NCBI GenBank assembly: GCA_963743705.1
Contig: CAVUQS010000001.1
Coordinates: forward strand, 62,001 to 126,000
DNA length: 64,000 bases
From: PALSA-243 sp963743705
GTDB lineage: Bacteria > Acidobacteriota > Terriglobia > Bryobacterales > Bryobacteraceae
Reading direction: 5' to 3'
In this document: in pieces, positions 45,747 through 54,024 of the stretch
Position numbering within the stretch: the stretch's first letter is position 1
Layout: the number at the start of each line of letters is the position of its first letter
Translations under genes and position numbers: made by a program
Notes under the pieces: generated by a model
The model's database searches: none
The model's input: the letters and a program-made list of their open reading frames with translations, nothing else
What the model was told of the DNA's origin: nothing

Positions 45747-46786
45747 AACACATCGGGGGAGGAGCGGCCGCTTCCTTACGGTCGCGGCTATACCGGGGAA
45801 CGGTTTGCTGTGGACTGCTGGCCGCTTCGCTGCCCCTGATGGCGCAGCCTAAGCTGCTTGTGAATGCCAACCTGGATACGAAATCCGCGGGCGCGGGGCT
45901 GGAAGCAACGTTCCGGCCGCTACTCGCGGCGCAACCGCAGCCGGCGTGGATCGGGTGGGCGGTGGCCAGCGTGCGGACGTTCAACATGGGCTGCGAATTC
46001 GTGTATGGCGATGGGCAATCGAGGCCGGGGCAAGGCACGGTGCATCTGGAGCCGCCAGACCATGCGGTGATTCTGATGCGTGTGGATCAGGGCGCGATCA
46101 GCCGCGTTCGATACATCTCGCCGGATTGCGAAATCGACGCGGGCGGCGTGCCGATGCATTGGTTGACGGACGTGAAGCCGGCGGAGAGCGTAGCGCTGCT
46201 GTCTACATTGGTGAGCGAGCGCGAAGCGGGTTCCTCGAACGCGATGGGCGCGATTGCGATGCACGCGGATGCATCGGCCGACCAGGCGCTCGACCGCTTT
46301 GCGAGCCCGCAATCGCCGCTTTCGATCCGGCAGCGGGCGATTTCACTGCTGGCGACCGAGCGCGGGCATCACGGCTTTGAAGCGGTGAAGAACGCGATTG
46401 CGAACGACCCCGACGAGCGCGTGAAAGAGCGCGCGGTTTCGGCGCTGAGCAACAGCAAAGACCCGGCGGCGCTCGATCTGCTGCTAGAGACGGCGCGGCG
46501 CAACAGCAATCCGAAGTTAAGAGCGCAGGCCGTGGGAGCGCTTTCGCGGCGGCCGGAACCGAAGATTCTGGACACGCTGCGGGCGGCGATCGACGACCCC
46601 GATATCACGGTGACGCGGCGGGCGATCTCGACGCTGAATTCGTTGCCGGATGGCGAGGGGATTCCACTGCTGATTCAGGTGATCAAGACGACGAAGAGCC
46701 AGGAAGTGCGCAAGCAGGCGATGAGCGCGCTGGAATCGTCGAGGGATCCGCGGGCGCTGACGTTTTTTGAAGATGTTTTGAAGTAA
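45743..46786 (+). CDS. Exported HEAT-repeat protein 2
   Basis: 347 residues. Signal peptide to about 33 (LMAQPKLL), a beta-rich N-terminal domain (about 40-150) containing CEFVYGDGQSRPGQGTVHL, then HEAT repeats with phrases such as NSNPKLRAQAVGALS and DITVTRRAISTLNSLPDG that parallel those of the upstream gene. ATGA overlap with HEAT protein 1. The last gene of the sigma/anti-sigma operon; a strong intrinsic terminator follows 16 bases later. The two HEAT proteins are probably related by duplication. Confidence 0.85.
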   Translation: MKHIGGGAAASLRSRLYRGTVCCGLLAASLPLMAQPKLLVNANLDTKSAGAGLEATFRPLLAAQPQPAWIGWAVASVRTFNMGCEFVYGDGQSRPGQGTVHLEPPDHAVILMRVDQGAISRVRYISPDCEIDAGGVPMHWLTDVKPAESVALLSTLVSEREAGSSNAMGAIAMHADASADQALDRFASPQSPLSIRQRAISLLATERGHHGFEAVKNAIANDPDERVKERAVSALSNSKDPAALDLLLETARRNSNPKLRAQAVGALSRRPEPKILDTLRAAIDDPDITVTRRAISTLNSLPDGEGIPLLIQVIKTTKSQEVRKQAMSALESSRDPRALTFFEDVLK

Positions 46787-46801
46787 GGTATCAACCTTCC
46801 C

Positions 46802-46832
46802 GGGCGGGCGCTGTGCGCCTGCCCTTTTTTTT
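46802..46832 (+). terminator. Intrinsic terminator of the sigma-HEAT operon
   Basis: A 10-bp GC-rich stem (46802-46811/46815-46824, one G-U pair) with loop TGT is followed by eight T (46825-46832). It lies 16 bases after the stop of the last operon gene and is the clearest terminator in the window. Confidence 0.92.
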
Positions 46833-46895
46833 GCGCACACCTCGAAGGCCTCTTCCACGAATGGCAATGATAGAATGCTCGCGTCTGGGGGACGC

Positions 46896-47843
46896 ATGCA
46901 TTTTAAGATCACGCGCAGAGACTTCGCGCGACTAATGGCCGCGGCTCCGCTCGCGAGTCTGGCGGCGCAGGAGCCGATGGAGGATCTGTGGGGCGGACCG
47001 GTGGTGGACTGCCATCACCATCTGCGGCGCGCGCCCGAACAGAATATTGTCCACCTCAATGGTTGCGGCGTTTCGAACGCCATGATGCTGGCACAGTGGA
47101 ATTCGGCCGAGGCGATTCAACCGATCCGGTCACAGTATCCCGGGCGGGTTCTGGGATGGTTTGCCAGTGCGAATATTGCGAGCCCCGACGCAGAAGAGTT
47201 GCTGACCAAGGCAGTGAGGAGCGGGGCCATCGGGTTGGGCGAGCTGAAGTTCCATGTGGAAGCCGCGGGACCGGAATTGCGGCGCATGTACGCGCTAGCG
47301 GCGGACCTGCAGGTTCCCGTGCTGGTTCACTTTCAGGAAGTGCCGCATACGCCGACCGAGGGCGTGTTCGCCACGGGGTTCAGGAACTTTGAACCTATCC
47401 TGAAGGCATTTCCCAAGACGACTTTCATCGGACACGCCGACGCTTTCTGGGCGAATATCAGCGCGGACTATGCCAACCAGGATGCGTATCCGAGCGGAAA
47501 GATCAAGCCGGGTGGCGTGACCGACAAGCTGTTGAGCGACTACCCGAACCTGTACGGGGATCTGGCGGCTAACTCGGGAAACAACGCGTTGTCGCGCGAT
47601 CCGGAATTCACGCCCGGGTTTCTGAAACGGCACATGAACAAACTGATCTTCGGCAGCGATTGTTCGTGTACCGACGGCAAGGGCGGCGGGATCTCACAGG
47701 CGGGGAATCCCAGCGCCAGCCGGCTCGCTGGGAAGTGCGTGGCCCGAGAGACGCTGACGCTGCTGAAGAAGACCGTGACCGAGGCGGATTTCCAGAAACT
47801 GACTTGGGAGAATGCGCATCGGCTTTATCCGCTGAAGGGTTAG
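46896..47843 (+). CDS. Tat-exported amidohydrolase-2 family protein
   Basis: 315-residue TIM-barrel metal-dependent hydrolase. ITRRDFARLMAAAP at the N-terminus is a Tat motif. DCHHH is the first metal site, FIGHADAFW and FGSDCSC provide later ligands. The ATG at 46896 has GGGGGA four bases before it, so I prefer it to the ATG at 46875. Family members hydrolyse or decarboxylate small organic acids and lactones; the substrate here is not predictable. Single gene between a terminator and a set of hairpins. Confidence 0.85.
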   Translation: MHFKITRRDFARLMAAAPLASLAAQEPMEDLWGGPVVDCHHHLRRAPEQNIVHLNGCGVSNAMMLAQWNSAEAIQPIRSQYPGRVLGWFASANIASPDAEELLTKAVRSGAIGLGELKFHVEAAGPELRRMYALAADLQVPVLVHFQEVPHTPTEGVFATGFRNFEPILKAFPKTTFIGHADAFWANISADYANQDAYPSGKIKPGGVTDKLLSDYPNLYGDLAANSGNNALSRDPEFTPGFLKRHMNKLIFGSDCSCTDGKGGGISQAGNPSASRLAGKCVARETLTLLKKTVTEADFQKLTWENAHRLYPLKG

Positions 47844-47865
47844 GGGGGCGGTGACGGCCGCCCGC

Positions 47866-47943
47866 GCCGGCCGAAAGGCCGGCGGCAGCCCAAAACGGCT
47901 GGCCCCACAGATACACTTCGGGGTCCCTGTTTTCCGAACAGGG
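47866..47943. terminator. Hairpins between convergent amidohydrolase and unknown gene
   Basis: A perfect GCCGGCC-GAAA-GGCCGGC tetraloop hairpin (47866-47883) and a second stem CCCTGTT/AACAGGG (47925-47931/47937-47943, loop TTCCG) followed by AATATTCAATTTT. Either could end the amidohydrolase message. Confidence 0.4.
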
Positions 47944-47987
47944 AATATTCAATTTTCAAAGAACAAGTTGGCGGGGATTTTCAGCTT

Positions 47988-48641
47988 TTAGGCGGCGCGA
48001 GCCGCGTCGAAGGCGGCGGAACGGAGATCGAGGAGCTCGCGATTGGCGTGTTTGCGGCGCCGGGTGCTCACCACGTTCGCGGCGATTTCCTGTTTTGAAA
48101 AAACAAAACTCTGGTGCGTGATGTCTTCGGTTACTTCGTAGGGCTCGCCTTTGTATTCCGCGATTTGGGCGTCCATCTCGGCTTCTTCGACAGCCGTTTG
48201 GAGCGCGGCTTCGCGCTCGGCTTTGAGGCGGCGCAACTCGGCCATGTTCTTTTCCAAGTTGCGGTGGATGCGGGTTTCGTAGAGGCTGATCAGCTCGATG
48301 CTCTTGCCCTTGGCCAGCCAGGCTCGGGCCATGGCAAAGGCGGCGTCGACTTCTTCGTTGCCGGTGACGTTTTCATCGGGGCCGGACATCTCGACGGCGA
48401 AGAGGGTGTCTTCGAAGGAGGCGGCGCGGTGCAGGCGCCAACGGTCATCGGCGATGGATTGCACGATGGAGGCTTCGAGCGGCGTCTGCGGAGCGAGTGA
48501 CTCGCGGATGCCCGAGCAATGCTTTTCGTAGGCGAGCTGATCTTTTTCGGTGAGGATGTGGATCTGGCCGGTGAGGCCGTGGCGATAGGCGTTGAAGGCG
48601 CGGGGGGAGCGCGGTTTGGACGATTCGTTCTGTTCGTGCAT
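47988..48641 (-). CDS. Unknown RHGLT-motif protein common in Acidobacteria
   Basis: 217-residue soluble, largely helical, highly charged protein. The N-terminal NAYRHGLTGQIHIL and the following EKHCSGIRESLAPQTPLEASIVQSIADDRWRLHRA belong to a family I know only as multi-copy uncharacterised proteins in Acidobacteria and Planctomycetes, usually isolated and near mobile or repeated DNA. A helical coiled-coil-like stretch lies at about 125-165. No catalytic motif is visible. It is next to a decayed toxin-antitoxin locus and a transposase scrap, consistent with an accessory patch. Confidence 0.7.
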   Translation of the reverse strand: MHEQNESSKPRSPRAFNAYRHGLTGQIHILTEKDQLAYEKHCSGIRESLAPQTPLEASIVQSIADDRWRLHRAASFEDTLFAVEMSGPDENVTGNEEVDAAFAMARAWLAKGKSIELISLYETRIHRNLEKNMAELRRLKAEREAALQTAVEEAEMDAQIAEYKGEPYEVTEDITHQSFVFSKQEIAANVVSTRRRKHANRELLDLRSAAFDAARAA

Positions 48642-48794
48642 GTGAAGTTGCCTCTACGCCATCACGATACACGTCGAGTCTGCGGCTGCAAGCTATCTCG
48701 GACGGTAAGTGATTGAGAGATCGGGGCGAATAAATTTGCTTTCTTGGTGACCCTCTCGGGCCATTGTCCAGAAAAATAGCGGGGGGCTGCTGCT

Positions 48795-49082
48795 TCACGC
48801 CGGCACGTACCGCTTAACATCGATGCTCCAGGCATGCTCCCGCGTCTTCGCGACGTCAAATGCAAGCTGCATGCGCAGCAGGTGGTCCATGTCGGGACCA
48901 AAGGCTTTTTCAATGCGCAAAGCCATATCCGGCGTGAGCGCGGCCTTGCCGTGGAGCAGGTCCGACAGCGTCGCGCGGCGAACTTTGAGAATTTCGGCCG
49001 CCTTCTTTACGGTCAGGCCCAGCTCCTCGATGATCTCGGTTCTGATCAGGTCGCCTGGATGGGGCGGGTTTTTCATCGGCAT
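48795..49082 (-). CDS. higA: HigA-family antitoxin (XRE addiction module)
   Basis: 95-residue helix-turn-helix antitoxin. HPGDLIRTEIIEELGLTVKKAAEIL and RRATLSDLLHGKAALTPDMAL are the HigA/VapI pattern. ATG at 49082 has AAGGAGG six bases upstream, immediately after the stop of the upstream toxin remnant. In higBA systems the toxin precedes the antitoxin and the antitoxin represses the promoter. Here the antitoxin is intact while the toxin is not, so its remaining role may be self-repression or cross-protection. Confidence 0.92.
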   Translation of the reverse strand: MPMKNPPHPGDLIRTEIIEELGLTVKKAAEILKVRRATLSDLLHGKAALTPDMALRIEKAFGPDMDHLLRMQLAFDVAKTREHAWSIDVKRYVPA

Positions 49083-49093
49083 CTTGCGCCTCC

Positions 49094-49261
49094 TTAGTGG
49101 TAATCGATCAGGCCGACTTGGTCAAGGTTGTCCGCCGTTTCAGGCGTGAAGAGGAGCTTGCGCAGCTTGTCGGCTATCGGGCCAGGCACACCTTTGGCGT
49201 TGTCGCCCTCACGCAGCGCCTTAAGCCCTATTGTGGCGAAACCGTCCGAATCGCACGTCAC
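49094..49261 (-). pseudogene. higB: Decayed HigB toxin remnant
   Basis: Reading back from the stop at 49094-49096, the frame encodes LKALREGDNAKGV and ADKLRKLLFTPETADNLDQVG and then ends LIDYH. In HigB toxins the same N-terminal helices are followed by a core like PGxRLHPLKGD...GNWR before the final DYH. That core, roughly 35-37 residues, is missing without a frame change. The N-terminus is also shifted: GTG at 49256 gives RFGRFRHN as in family starts, and then needs one extra T removed to join HKGLKALREG. The remaining open frame (GTG 49261, 55 residues) has a GGAGG upstream. The RNase active-site region is lost. Confidence 0.7.
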
Positions 49262-49275
49262 CGCCCTCCTTCATT

Positions 49276-49296
49276 GCGTACGGTAATACCGTACGC
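49276..49296. promoter_or_regulatory. Perfect palindrome, probable HigA operator
   Basis: GCGTACGGTA-A-TACCGTACGC is a 10+1+10 perfect inverted repeat located 15 bases upstream of the remnant toxin start. Operators of this size and spacing are normal for HigA autoregulation. It also overlaps the end of the transposase fragment frame. Confidence 0.65.
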
Positions 49297-49297
49297 C

Positions 49298-49459
49298 GTC
49301 AAGCCCTGCGCGGTACTGCTGGCGGGACAATCGATGGCTCGCCTCGCGGTTCGATGCCCGCCCACGCAAACCGTGGATCAGGCCCGCATCTCCTTGGTCC
49401 TTCATCTTTCCCAGGAGACGCCGTACCTGGCGTTCGCTCACATTCAGCGGACATTCTCA
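49298..49459 (-). pseudogene. Fragment of an ISNCY-like transposase N-terminus
   Basis: In one minus-strand frame the stretch reads LNVSERQVRRLLGKMKDQGD, then AGLIHGLRGRASNRE. This is the helix-turn-helix and basic linker seen at the N-terminus of ISNCY-type transposases. Upstream the frame is closed by a stop and downstream it ends after about 25 unrelated residues near the palindrome. No catalytic domain and no terminal repeats are present. With the operator, this fills the 300 bases between the toxin remnant and the acetamidase gene; nothing else is recognised there. Confidence 0.5.
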
Positions 49460-49559
49460 CGTGGCGGCGACAAACAGGCCGATGCCGGTTGTAGAGGCAG
49501 AGCGTAGCATGGTATAAATCACTGAATTCTGATGAGCCCCCAGGGGCGAGGAGATGGCT

Positions 49560-50921
49560 ATGCTTTCACGCTGGATTGCAACAATTGTGGTGGCTGCGGC
49601 TCTTGTGCCCGGCGTCGGCCGTGGCGAGGTGGCGGGAAAATGGGTCGCCGAGCTGACGAGCCGGACGCTCCTCGAGCCCGCATACATCCGTGTCGTGCTT
49701 GCGCGGACGGGCGATGCGGTGAGCGGCTCGTGGGGCACTGAGATCGTGAAGGGCACAGTGAAGGGTTCGACCGTGTCGCTGGCGCTGACAGATGCCGCGG
49801 GCCGCGATGCCGGCACGCTCACCGGCAAAATCGAGGGTGATGCGGGCGAGGGCGGAGGAACGATGGCGCGCGCGGGAGGCAGGGGAGGCCGCGGCGGGGC
49901 TGGTTCCGGCGCACGCGCTCCCGTGCCGCAAGAGGTGGCATGGAAGCTGACGCGCGAACTGGCGCCGCCGGCCAAACCGCGCGAGATCAACTACGATCCC
50001 ACCACCTTTCAGGCTTACTACTACGCCGGGAACAAGCCGGGCATTCACATCTTCCCGGGCGATATCGTGCACACCTGGGCGCCCGATTCCGGGGGAGCCG
50101 ATAAGAACCTGAAACGCGTAGCTCTGGGACCCAATTCGAATATCGGGCCTATTTATGTGGAAGGGGCGCTGCCCGGCGACACGCTGGTGGTGCACCTGAT
50201 CAAGATCGAGCCGAACCGCAAGACGGCCCGGCAGGGGAGTAGAATTCAACAGTTTGGCGTCACGCCGGCTTACAATCTCGCTGCGAAGTACGACGCGGGC
50301 TTTAACGGCGAATATCAGTTGGACAACGCGACCGGCATCGCGGTGCTCACCGCGCCCACGCCCGCGCTCAAGAACTTCAAGCTCACGATGAAGCCGATGC
50401 TGGGCTGCATCTCCGTCGCACCTCCGGGGTTCGAAGCCCTGACCGGCCCGCACCTCGGCGTCTTCGGCGGTAATCTCGACTATAACGGCACCGTGTCCGG
50501 CACGACGATGTTCTTCCCCGTCTTTCATCCGGGCGCGCTCTTCGGATTCGGCGATGGCCACGCGGCTATGGCCGACGGCGAAGTAACGCAGACGGGACTG
50601 GAAGTCTCGATGGCAGTCGATTTTTCCGTCGAGGTAATCAAGGGCTACCAGTCGCAAGGCGTCCGTGAGGAGGATTCGGACTACATCATCTCGTTCGGCG
50701 TGGCGGGTTCGCTGCAGGAGGCTCTGAAGGTGTCGACTGCGCAGCTTGCGACCTGGATCAAGCACGACTACGGGCTCAGCGACAGCGAGGTCGCCCTGTT
50801 GCTGGGGGCCGTGATGAAAATCGAAGTGACCGAGCTGGTGGACCCCGAGTTTAACGTCGTGACCAAGGTCCCCAAAAGCTCGCTCGCGATGCTGATTAAA
50901 ACACCCGGTAACGGCAACTGA
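49560..50921 (+). CDS. Exported acetamidase/formamidase-family protein
   Basis: 453 residues. Signal peptide at about 1-22, then a beta-rich domain of about 80 residues (VAGKWVAELTSRT...), a Gly/Arg-rich linker (about 98-122), and the acetamidase/formamidase domain from about 135. That domain contains FPGDIVHTWAPDSGG, PMLGCISVAPPG, GGNLDYNG and GDGHAAMADGEV, the last with probable metal-binding residues. It would hydrolyse short amides to acids and ammonia. I choose ATG 49560 because AGGAG lies six bases upstream; ATG 49554 directly abuts that site. The N-terminal extra domain is unusual for the family. Confidence 0.9.
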   Translation: MLSRWIATIVVAAALVPGVGRGEVAGKWVAELTSRTLLEPAYIRVVLARTGDAVSGSWGTEIVKGTVKGSTVSLALTDAAGRDAGTLTGKIEGDAGEGGGTMARAGGRGGRGGAGSGARAPVPQEVAWKLTRELAPPAKPREINYDPTTFQAYYYAGNKPGIHIFPGDIVHTWAPDSGGADKNLKRVALGPNSNIGPIYVEGALPGDTLVVHLIKIEPNRKTARQGSRIQQFGVTPAYNLAAKYDAGFNGEYQLDNATGIAVLTAPTPALKNFKLTMKPMLGCISVAPPGFEALTGPHLGVFGGNLDYNGTVSGTTMFFPVFHPGALFGFGDGHAAMADGEVTQTGLEVSMAVDFSVEVIKGYQSQGVREEDSDYIISFGVAGSLQEALKVSTAQLATWIKHDYGLSDSEVALLLGAVMKIEVTELVDPEFNVVTKVPKSSLAMLIKTPGNGN

Positions 50922-51003
50922 TTACGCCACATAGCAGGCTGGGACGATCCGGCCGATGCAACCGCGCGGTGAACTAGACCGCAGTGTGAGGCCGGGTTAC
51001 GAC

Positions 51004-51609
51004 ATGCGAAAAGGATTTACGAGAAAACCGCAAGGGGACGAGCCCGCGACGCAAGTCAAGAACTACATAACGCCGGACGGCCTGCAGCGCCTCAAAGATG
51101 AGTACCAGTTTCTGCTCACCAGGGAACGCCCGGCCGTGACGAACGTGGTGGCGTGGGCTGCGAGCAACGGCGATCGCAGTGAAAACGCCGACTATCAGTA
51201 CGGGAAGCGGCGGCTGCGCCAGATCGATGGGCGGATTCGCTTTCTCACGAAGCGAATCGAGGCCGCGGAAGTGGTGGACCCGGAACGTCCGAGAGCGGGG
51301 CAGGCGGCGACGCGGGCATTTTTCGGAGCGACCGTGCGCTACGCCAATGCCGGAGGAATGGAGCGGGTGGTGAGCATCGTGGGCGCCGACGAGGTCGATC
51401 TCACCAGAAACCACATCAGTTGGGTGTCGCCTCTGGGGCGCTCATTGATGAAGTCGGCAGCGGGCGACTGCGTAGTTCTCCAAGCACCGGGCGGTACAGA
51501 ATCCCTGACCATCCTGGAAGTGTTTTACGAGCGCATTTCTGTGGAACCGTTCCGTGAACCACCTGGAGCCGAGGCAAAGGGACTCCCTCGCCGGCCCCAA
51601 TCGACCTGA
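51004..51609 (+). CDS. greB: Transcription elongation factor GreB
   Basis: About 201 residues. The N-terminal coiled coil includes ITPDGLQRLKDEYQFLLTRERP, with the acidic tip NGDRSENADYQYGKRRLRQI that enters the RNA polymerase secondary channel and stimulates cleavage of backtracked RNA. The C-terminal FKBP-like domain contains VSIVGADEVDLTRNHISWVSPLGRSL. The ATG at 51004 gives MRKGFTRK, close to usual GreB openings; ATG 50956 would add 16 residues without a better ribosome site. The acidic-basic pattern fits GreB rather than GreA. Stands alone between unrelated genes. Confidence 0.92.
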   Translation: MRKGFTRKPQGDEPATQVKNYITPDGLQRLKDEYQFLLTRERPAVTNVVAWAASNGDRSENADYQYGKRRLRQIDGRIRFLTKRIEAAEVVDPERPRAGQAATRAFFGATVRYANAGGMERVVSIVGADEVDLTRNHISWVSPLGRSLMKSAAGDCVVLQAPGGTESLTILEVFYERISVEPFREPPGAEAKGLPRRPQST

Positions 51610-51624
51610 CCAAAGTTAGCGTGC

Positions 51625-51633
51625 TGCTATAAT
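51625..51633 (+). promoter_or_regulatory. Extended -10 promoter of a leaderless S9 peptidase gene
   Basis: TGC-TATAAT (51625-51633) is a consensus extended -10. It ends six bases before the ATG at 51640, so the transcript should start at or beside the initiation codon. No Shine-Dalgarno is present. The -35 region is weak (CTGACC at 51606-51611). Confidence 0.7.
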
Positions 51634-51639
51634 CCCGAA

Positions 51640-53958
51640 ATGTCTATGCGCACAGTCATCGCAACAGCACTGTTCGGGCTTGCCGGCGCCACCCTTGTGC
51701 TGGCGCAGGATCGCATCAAGGATATGCCGGGGCACGATCAGTTCACCAAGATGCAGCCCGAGATCAACGGCTCCGTCACACCCGGATCCTTGGCCGTGAC
51801 TTGGGCGGGCGACGGCAAGAGCTTTACTTACAACCTCGGCGGGAAATCGTACAAATACGATCCAGCCGCCCGCGAAGCTGCGGTGACCGGCGACGCGCCG
51901 GAAGAGGCCGGCAATGCGGGCGGGCGTGGCGGGCGCGGCGGCCGCGCCGGAAGAGGCGGTCAGCCGCCGGCCGGCGGTCAGGGCCAGGCGGCGCGCGGCG
52001 GCCGCGGCGGTATGGAGCAGGAGCAATCGGAGATGCCGACCACCCCTGTGGAGGGATGCCCTACTGGCGCCACAGCGCGCGGCCGGCAGGCGTTCTGCGT
52101 CGAATCTCCCGACCATAAGCTGAAGGCCTTTTACCGTAATCGCAATCTGTGGATCGCCAATTTTGACGGATCCAACGAAAAGGCGATCAGTACGGACGGC
52201 AGCGAGAAGGGCCGCATTAAGTACGGGACCGGCAGCTGGGTTTATGGCGAGGAACTTGCCCAGACCAGCGCGATCTGGTGGTCGCCCGATAGCTCGAAGG
52301 TCGGATACTATCGCTTCGACGAGAGTCAGGTAAAAGATTTCTATCTGCAAATGAACCAGACGGCGGTGCAGGACACCATGGATGTCGAGGCTTACCCGAA
52401 ACCGGGCACGCCGAATCCGATCGCCGATATCTTCATCTACGACGCTGCCGCGGGAAAGTCCGTGAAGATGGACATCCGGGGCGGGAAGCCGTTCTCCGAT
52501 GACGTGGTCGGGCATTATGCCTACGATGTGCGCTGGTCGCCCGACGGCGCCGAGCTTTTCCTGAACCGTAGCAATCGCCGCCAGCAAATCATGGAGTTCG
52601 TTGCTTGCAGCCCGGCCAACGGCGCGTGCCGGGTGGTGGTGCATGAGGAGTGGCTGACCGGTTGGACTACCAACCGCCCCGCCATGCAGTATCTGAAGGA
52701 CAATCGACGGTTCATCTGGGAATCAGAGCGCAACGGCTGGCGTAACTACTATCTCTACGATCTTAGCGGCAAGCAACTCGCGACCCTTACTAACAACACG
52801 ACTTTCGAATCGGGCAATATCGTTAAAGTCGATGAGCCCGCCGGCGTCATGTTCTACACGGCGCGCGACGGCGACAACTTCATGAAGATGCAGCTTCACC
52901 GCGTCGGACTGGATGGCAAAGGGGATGTGCGCCTGACCGATCCGAAATTCAACCACACCATCGCGGCTTGCGGAGAAGGCGGCGGGGGCGGTCGCGGCGG
53001 CCGCGGCGGTGGACGGGGCGGCTTCGGCGGAGGCGGCGGCTGCGGTATCTCATCGGACAATCAGTTTATCGTCGATGTCTACCAGACTCACGACCAGCCG
53101 GCAGCTACACAACTTCTGGATGCGTCGGGGAAGGTCGTGGCGCAACTGGCCAAGGCCGACACTTCCAAGTTCGATCAGCTTGGCCTCAAGAAGGTCGAGA
53201 TGTACACCTATAAGGCAGCCGACGGAAAGACCCCGCTATTCGGCACCATCGCCTTCCCGTCTAACTTTGACCCGAGCAAGAAATATCCCACGCTGGTTTC
53301 TGTGTACGGCGGCCCTGCGGCCGGCAATAATGTGCCCACCGAAAATTTCGCTACTCCGAGCCCCACGACCGAATACGGGTTCCTGGTGGTCTCGCTCTCC
53401 TCCCGCGCCATGCCGGGAATGGGCAAGCGCGTCTTGGATTCCATGTACCTCAAGCTTGGCGTCACCGAGATGGACGATATGGCAGAGGGCATCAAAGCGC
53501 TCTGGAACCGGCCATATTTCGATAAGACTCGTGTGGGGATCTATGGCACCTCATACGGCGGCTACACGTCGGCCATGGAGATTCTCCGGCACCCGGATGT
53601 GTTTACGGCCGCGTCGGCTTCTTCGCCACCGACCTCGTGGTATAACTACGACTCGATTTACACTGAGCGTTACATGTGGATCCCCGAGGGGAACAAAGAG
53701 GGCTACGAAGCCGGTAGCGCCATGAACTTCGCCAAGGACCTGCGCGGCCGTCTGCTGCTCTATTACGGGACCGCGGATAACAACGTGCACCCCAACAATT
53801 CGATGCAACTCATTCGCGCGCTGCAAAGCGCCGGCAAGAGTTTCGAATTGCAGGTGGGTCCCGACCAGGGTCACAGCGGAGTGAATAACCAGCACATGAT
53901 GGAATTTTTCATCGAGAACCTGGTGGTGCATCCTGAGAGGTTGATGGCCCCTAAATGA
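51640..53958 (+). CDS. Exported S9 peptidase, dipeptidyl peptidase IV-like
   Basis: 772-residue serine peptidase. Signal peptide at about 1-22 (VLAQ). The N-terminal propeller is DPP4-like and contains WVYGEELAQTSAIWWSPDSS, near the double-Glu region that binds substrate amino ends. The hydrolase domain has the nucleophile S638 in GTSYGGY, D713 in GTADNNVHP and H745 in QGHSGV. Two Gly/Arg-rich inserts interrupt the propeller, at about 87-127 and 445-467, which is not usual. Expected activity is removal of X-Pro or X-Ala dipeptides in the periplasm. An S9 relative at 29085 is frameshifted. Confidence 0.94.
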   Translation: MSMRTVIATALFGLAGATLVLAQDRIKDMPGHDQFTKMQPEINGSVTPGSLAVTWAGDGKSFTYNLGGKSYKYDPAAREAAVTGDAPEEAGNAGGRGGRGGRAGRGGQPPAGGQGQAARGGRGGMEQEQSEMPTTPVEGCPTGATARGRQAFCVESPDHKLKAFYRNRNLWIANFDGSNEKAISTDGSEKGRIKYGTGSWVYGEELAQTSAIWWSPDSSKVGYYRFDESQVKDFYLQMNQTAVQDTMDVEAYPKPGTPNPIADIFIYDAAAGKSVKMDIRGGKPFSDDVVGHYAYDVRWSPDGAELFLNRSNRRQQIMEFVACSPANGACRVVVHEEWLTGWTTNRPAMQYLKDNRRFIWESERNGWRNYYLYDLSGKQLATLTNNTTFESGNIVKVDEPAGVMFYTARDGDNFMKMQLHRVGLDGKGDVRLTDPKFNHTIAACGEGGGGGRGGRGGGRGGFGGGGGCGISSDNQFIVDVYQTHDQPAATQLLDASGKVVAQLAKADTSKFDQLGLKKVEMYTYKAADGKTPLFGTIAFPSNFDPSKKYPTLVSVYGGPAAGNNVPTENFATPSPTTEYGFLVVSLSSRAMPGMGKRVLDSMYLKLGVTEMDDMAEGIKALWNRPYFDKTRVGIYGTSYGGYTSAMEILRHPDVFTAASASSPPTSWYNYDSIYTERYMWIPEGNKEGYEAGSAMNFAKDLRGRLLLYYGTADNNVHPNNSMQLIRALQSAGKSFELQVGPDQGHSGVNNQHMMEFFIENLVVHPERLMAPK

Positions 53959-54024
53959 GGGCGTCCCGACCTGCGTAGGCTCTTGGCGGCAAGGTAGCGG
54001 ACCCGCAGGCAAGCAGGCGCGACG

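Noticed and set aside
49554..49559. ATG at 49554 as start of the acetamidase gene
   Set aside because: It directly abuts the AGGAG ribosome site, while ATG 49560 has proper spacing.
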